A stretch of 22,964 nucleotides of DNA from Klebsormidium nitens (taxonomy: Eukaryota; Streptophyta; Klebsormidiophyceae; Klebsormidiales; Klebsormidiaceae): NCBI GenBank assembly GCA_000708835.1, contig DF237402.1, forward strand, positions 54,740 to 77,703, given 5' to 3'. The notes below the pieces were generated by a model. It searched no databases and was not told where the DNA came from. It saw nothing but the letters and a program-made list of their open reading frames with translations. Made by a program: the position numbers and the translations under genes. Positions 18,480-22,964 of the stretch are shown piece by piece (within the stretch, counting starts at the first letter, position 1; each line of letters starts with the position of its first letter).

Positions 18480-20749
18480 CGGAGGAGGTCGAAGTCCGTT
18501 CCGAAGCAGGCAAAACTTGCTGTAGACAGCAAGAATACTTCTGCAAGATCAATGGCGCGAGCAAGGCTCAGGGGCCCTGTTGAAGTGTGTTAGCGCTCAG
18601 CAAGAAACGAGAAAGTCCTTGAAAAATAAATCTCCGTGTAAGTAAAGGTTCAGGCTTGATCTTTATCTGATCAAGTGAGTGAGCAGAATTTCTCAGCAGA
18701 GTGTCCTGTCTTTGGTCCACCTGTAATTTTGCATGTTGACAGCGGGCAGCGCAAGCTCTGTTGAATTCACTTGATACTGTAGAAACAGATGCTGCATTTA
18801 CCTCACAGCTTGCGGTCCAAACGGTCTGAGCGTTGGGATGAACGGAGCTGCCCGCAATGAGGCGTCTGTTTGACGGATTTGAGGGCGCAATTTGTTTATG
18901 TTGCTGCTCTGACCCACTTTGGGATTGAATAACCAGCGTATCAGCTAGCTGCTTTCGATGCATGGCAGTACATGCTCTATTAGGTCTTTAGAAGTGAAGC
19001 AGATATTTTTGACTCAAATACTGGACTGGCAGCTAAACAAGTTTAATGTAGTACTGGTCCGAACTGGTGCACAATCCCCAGAGAATTGGCATAGACTGTT
19101 GCAGAGTGTTGGTAAAATAGCTATTCATTACCATGTGCGAGGGTTGCGAAGGAGCCCTGTATATTTCCGGCAACTGACAGGCGTTCACTCTTGTTAGAGT
19201 GGGACTTTACAAGCTCAGCCAAATCACTCAGAATGAGCAGTGGGCAAGGTCAGGTGCAATCAACCTTAAAGTGTGTGGAGAGGAGTGTCAAAAGAACGTC
19301 AGCAGTGAGCACAATCCTTCGACGAGGTTCATGTATCGTCAGCACATGTCTGACAAGGTTCAGTGCATGTTCAAGAGTCGGCCCCAGCGCGGGTGGTCGA
19401 GAGTTACTGTCGCCAATGATTGGAAGCGGTGTTCACCGGGCGATCGCTCTGATCTGGATACCCTACAAGGAACTCAACCGGGGACTCGATGGACTCGGAC
19501 CGTCTTGTCACAGTGGTTCGCATACGGCGTGCGGTATTCGGGTACGACGCCCGTTAGTATGATCGCGCAAAGCTTATATCTCTTCGTCCGATGGTCCACG
19601 TTTATAAGTTGCATCCGGAGTGGACATACGAATGCTGCATGTTGTCCCGCGCGGCAATCATGCAGTCGGGAACAACAGGCTTGATTTGGAGGTTTTCTCG
19701 CTTTTCACAGGTAGCAAGGTAGGAGGAAGGAGAGAAGGGCCACCAGTGTTCCAAATAAGACTGTAAGACCATCTTAATTTGGTCCCTCATATTCCCTTTC
19801 AAAATCTTAGGATCTTACGCTGAAGGTCACTTGCCAGCCCCACTGCTGTTAGCTCAGAATATACCCGCTTTGCATTCGCTGATGGCGTTCATTGGGTGTG
19901 CCGCTATGAGGAACACTCTTGAAATCTTGGCCCGGTGCCTAGACTTTTGAGCTTGACATGCATATGGTAGGCGGAGGTTGCAAAAATCCATGCACTCATG
20001 CACGACTCAACATTTAGCCATACGAACCTACATGAAGCCTGTCTCGCGAGCGGCGCGCTTTACAGCTAGAGGAGGCCCCTATAATCACAGACCGCTATTG
20101 TTTTACTGGATCACCATGATCATCCGGTCATTGCATGCGCCACCCATGCAACTGCGAGTAGATAGTCTTGTGGCTGTCGATGGAATTTGCTTGCCAGTGA
20201 TTCAATGGCCTTTCAACTCGCCAATGAATTGGAGGCCGGCTAGTGGGCAGAGCTTTGAGCAGAATTGCGTGGTTTCAGGCGCGACGGTTGTTCATGTGAC
20301 CCTGAGTCATATATCAGATACTTCTAATGACCACCCCCAGTTCAGAACGTTAAGCTGACAAAGGTGTACGTACGGATCGACATATCTACAAGCATGGTAC
20401 ATGAAAAGGACTGACTTCTTGAGCATCAGTGGGATCGATATCGCGCGCTTAATATGACAAACAACCAGTGACTGATTGACAAAGATGTCCAGCAAACTTT
20501 AGGTACAATCGTCCGCGCACCACGTTGGCTTCAGCTAGCTCGAAAAACAAAAGTCGTAGTAATCCTTTGACTCTCCGACACAGATGGCCAGCTTCATGAT
20601 CTCTTGCGGGAGAGTATCCATCTTAACCAACTGCTAGTGAGCTAATGATGCTACAGTCTGTAACAAACATGAGCGCCAGTACTAACAATCCTGTGAGCTA
20701 TAAAGCTAGTCCGTCTGTCAGCAACCGTCTACCGCCTATGCTGACAAAT

Positions 20750-20779
20750 TTACTAGCTAACTAGCTACTCTAGCTAGAT
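20750..20779. repeat. CTAGCTA short repeat cluster
   Basis: The words actagcta, actagcta and tctagcta follow each other closely. The cluster lies about 100 bases downstream of the metallo-beta-lactamase stop codon. It looks like a decayed microsatellite. Confidence 0.5.
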
Positions 20780-20822
20780 CCACGAATCACTACTTGACAT
20801 ATATACAGCTGCCAAAATGTTA

Positions 20823-20827
20823 TTACA
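20823..20827 (-). terminator. Candidate UGUAA poly(A) signal of the metallo-beta-lactamase gene
   Basis: The minus strand reads TGTAA 51 bases beyond the stop codon at 20878. The spacing resembles that at the cadherin-like gene. Confidence 0.3.
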
Positions 20828-20877
20828 CACACGGTCCGACCATGTGTCACAATCTATATACAAGATGCCGAGCGCTC

Positions 20878-22513
20878 TCAAGGCACGACAGTCGGCCAAG
20901 GGCTTCTCAATTGATCTAGCAAGAACTCCACACGGCGAGGCATCTCGTTCCTGTAGACTTTTCCATGGTACGGACAAATTGTGGCAATGCTAGGCCTCGC
21001 ACTATTGTGCAGAAAGTCTGACCATTGCCTCGCTGCCTCTCCGTCGTCCTCATTAACAGGGACGGGGGCTCTGCACATCGCATCTCGGCCGGGCTCAGAG
21101 CGATGCATCGGTGCGCCCACCGCACTATCTCCTGCGATGTTAAGGGCCATGTCAAAATATGAGCGGCTTGGTTGTTTGGAGATACACAAGGCGACATGAT
21201 CTGGCCAGACCGATCAAACCGTTTGAGACTACAATCGGCATGTAATTCGCTATCACGACCTTCGTCTTGTCCGGTGTGCTGCTTCAATCGCAAGGACTCA
21301 CCAACAAACAACGGAAGTTTCGATCTCGCTTCCACATAAATTTCTGGTCAAAGCAGTTGCAGGCCCTCAAGCTTCCAATCAAGGACTCCTGCTTGAGCTG
21401 CTTGTTGCAACAAAAGCAGAAGCCCACTGCAATACCCTGAATTTTGAAAACGGAGATACGTCACCTTAACTTTTTGACATTCTTAAACCCAGTCTAGGCT
21501 GTGTGCTTCGACTGGGGCATGGAAACAACCTCACCTGTGCATAGAACGCCCCCTGACCTGTCCAGGTAGTAATGCACGTGTCCCCGAGTGTGCCCCGGAA
21601 ACTCCCAGGTCTCCACACCTAGTGCACTCAGGAGCGCACTCCCGATAGGATTGTCGTACACAAACCCGCTGACCTTGCCTTCCTCATGCTCTGCATCAGA
21701 GGGGTGCAGAAAGACAGGGGCTCGCGGAAAGGCTCGCTTGAAGTCCCTAAGGCCCTGCCCTTGTGGCTTGCCCGCCAACGCAATGTGGCGGTGCGTCAGA
21801 AGCAGCGCACTCAAGGTGCACTTCTCCTCCCTCAGGATGCTGTGTAACAAGGGGATGATGAACGGCGAGGTTGCATCAACTGCGACAGCCTGGCGCCCCA
21901 AAAGGAGAAGGTAGGCATTCGCGGTAAGGCCTAACAGGTTGTAAGCCATGGGGTCTTCCTGAGCGCAAGGGAGCCAGATCACTTCCGGGGCTATTTTCCT
22001 TGGCCGAAGATTGACAGTCAGAGCTGACCGGCCGGGAGTGGCAATGAGGTTCAGAAGACTCGGAGAGGGGGCCATGCCACCTGCTGCCCCATGGTGACCT
22101 GTTTCTTTCTCTATCAACTCCTGATTCCTTCTTGCCAGTCTACCTTCCCGTGGTGGTGCACTTGAGGGAGGGGGCTCCTGAACGGCTCCCCTCGTCACCA
22201 GAACCTTTCTGGAAGTAGTCGCTAACTCGCGCACTTCTTTACACCGCCCTTCTCAAAAAGTTACTGGAAGTCTATGCTGACTAATTTGGCCCCAAGCTAA
22301 AGAACTACATGACTGGGACTCTGATTTCCCCCAGCTTACTCGACACGTCACTGTATAAGATCTCACAGACTGATGACTCCAACATTTGCTCTGCTGGAGT
22401 GTGCGCTTCCATGCTGAAGACTGCCTCTTATTCTGAACTGACGCTATCTGCTGTCTCTTCAAGTCCAATCTGGGACAGCCTTGCAATTGAGCCAGCCCCT
22501 GGACAGCAGCCAT
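20878..22513 (-). CDS. Metallo-beta-lactamase-fold (glyoxalase II-like) hydrolase, probably plastid-targeted
   Basis: The core is two exons. The first runs down to 21535, ending CTATGCACAG|GTGAGG. The second, 21131-20878, opens with GA after ATCGCAG, restoring L-C-T-G-D-S-A-V-G across the junction in phase. Features of the fold, in order: TANAYLLLLGRQAVAVDAT, LLLTHRHIALAG, EFPGHTRGHVHYY, LCTGD and CPYHGK. These are the usual His, Asp and final His positions, but the first motif lacks the Asp-His of THxHxDH (Ala-Leu instead). The 5' end is uncertain. The large exon is open up to the TGA at about 22254 but has no in-frame ATG until 22075. An upstream exon at 22513-22340 encodes 58 residues starting MAAVQGLAQLQG, rich in Gln, Ser and Arg with one acidic residue, ending RSYTVTCR at a CGA|GTAAGC donor. 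It fits a plastid transit peptide and joins in phase to CAG|GAG at 22177, though the tract before that acceptor is weak. The substrate is unknown. Confidence 0.72.
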
Positions 22514-22790
22514 ATTGGTCAAACTCACTCAGTTCTGCATGATCTTACAGCACTCTGGTACCACCACAGACCCCTTGAAAGACTGATTGTTGTCTTGAGC
22601 TTCAGCAGTGCAGCGTAGACTTGACAGAACAGATCAGTCAGTGCATGCCATGCCCAGACCTTCATCAAGCTGGTAGCTGAGGCTGCTGATCGCCATGCAG
22701 AGCTGCCTCCATCTACTCACTTCTGCCACCATTTGCCAGCTCGTTTAGCAGCTGAAACAGCAGCTCGCTCCTGCGCCAACCCCTGTAGCA
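22514..22790. promoter_or_regulatory. Possible shared promoter between divergent genes
   Basis: These 277 bases lie between the proposed start of the plastid-type hydrolase (minus) and the candidate transit-peptide ORF (plus). No TATA box or other motif is evident. If both models hold, this would be a compact bidirectional promoter. Confidence 0.2.
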
Positions 22791-22964
22791 ATGTCTCCAT
22801 GCCCGTTTTCAACCCTGGCAGTCCCGTGTCACCTCCTCTCGTCTTCTTCCTTCGCCTTCAACTCAAAAGCAGTGGCGCCATCAAAGCATCACTTTGCAGG
22901 CTCTTTCAGCAGCGCTTCATCTGCGCTTGCACAAGCTGTTCTCCCAGTGTTGCCACGCGGCTGA
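22791..22964 (+). CDS. Short ORF resembling a plastid transit peptide (possible first exon at window edge)
   Basis: Starting at an ATG with a purine at -3, 58 codons run to a TGA that coincides with the last base of the window. The 57-residue product starts MSPCPFSTLAVPCHLLSSSS and is rich in Ser, Ala and Phe with Lys, His and Arg but no Asp or Glu, as in plastid transit peptides. No mature domain is seen. It could be a first exon using an internal GT donor (for example the weak CCA|GTGTTG near the end), or chance. It is divergent from the metallo-beta-lactamase gene. Confidence 0.25.
   Translation: MSPCPFSTLAVPCHLLSSSSFAFNSKAVAPSKHHFAGSFSSASSALAQAVLPVLPRG

Larger units (their letters stand above)
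18480..20877. other. Intergenic region between bicupin and metallo-beta-lactamase genes
   Basis: No supportable gene. The left part should hold the 5' UTR and promoter of the bicupin gene. Open frames on both strands (for example 18568-18963 minus and 19199-19684 plus) give proteins without recognisable domains, and no splice model connects them. The right end carries the 3' flank of the metallo-beta-lactamase gene. Confidence 0.5.

Noticed and set aside
18568-18963. 131-residue minus-strand open frame upstream of the bicupin gene
   Set aside because: No domain, signal or splice partner is visible and it overlaps the likely 5' flank of the bicupin gene.
19191-19684. Overlapping plus-strand open frames as a gene
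   Set aside because: Two frames overlap with no recognisable product, and no splice structure favours either.
21494-21534. Metallo-beta-lactamase frame ending at 21494
   Set aside because: The last 13 codons follow a strong ACAG|GTGAGG donor and replace the expected C-T-G-D motif, which splicing to 21131 restores.

Overview
The window looks like nuclear DNA of a eukaryote with fairly long spliceosomal introns, most likely a green alga or another member of the plant lineage. The evidence is protein-coding exons broken by introns of about 160 to 1,170 bases with GT..AG ends (one GC..AG), secretory signal peptides encoded in first exons, a plastid-transit-like first exon, an arabinogalactan-like Pro/Ala tail, and UGUAA motifs (a poly(A) signal known from green algae) downstream of three genes. 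The species cannot be named from the sequence. No rRNA, tRNA, CRISPR or recognisable transposon was seen.

All the well-supported genes lie on the minus strand. In map order: (1) 1-6350 holds a tandem family of three intronless paralogs, one cut by the window start (1-168), one at 3386-4210 and one at 5484-6350. All begin MGLxxS, a textbook N-myristoylation signal; the family is not one I recognise. (2) 7543-11480 is a six-exon gene for a secreted, heavily N-glycosylated protein with cadherin-like beta-sandwich and filamin/Ig-like segments. (3) 13165-18479 is a ten-exon gene for a secreted bicupin of the oxalate decarboxylase/germin-like type (467 residues), with both metal sites intact. (4) 20878-22513 is a metallo-beta-lactamase-fold (glyoxalase II-like) hydrolase with an altered metal motif and a probable plastid-targeting first exon. 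(5) At the right edge, 22791-22964 is a short plus-strand ORF whose product resembles a plastid transit peptide; it is divergent from the hydrolase and uncertain.

The intergenic stretches (169-3385, 4211-5483, 6351-7542, 11481-13164, 18480-20877) contain no gene I can support. They do contain a duplicated promoter-like block upstream of paralogs 1 and 3, a G/C-run-rich stretch at 1640-2170, and a few short direct or inverted repeats.

The exon models were built by eye from reading frame, splice consensus and phase continuity. The bicupin model is phase-consistent across all nine introns and restores both cupin motifs exactly. The weakest parts are the last exon of the cadherin-like gene and the 5' end of the metallo-beta-lactamase gene. 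Two genes encode secreted, glycosylated proteins (cell wall or extracellular space), one family is probably membrane-anchored by a lipid, and one product is probably plastidial. Nothing suggests they form a single pathway.
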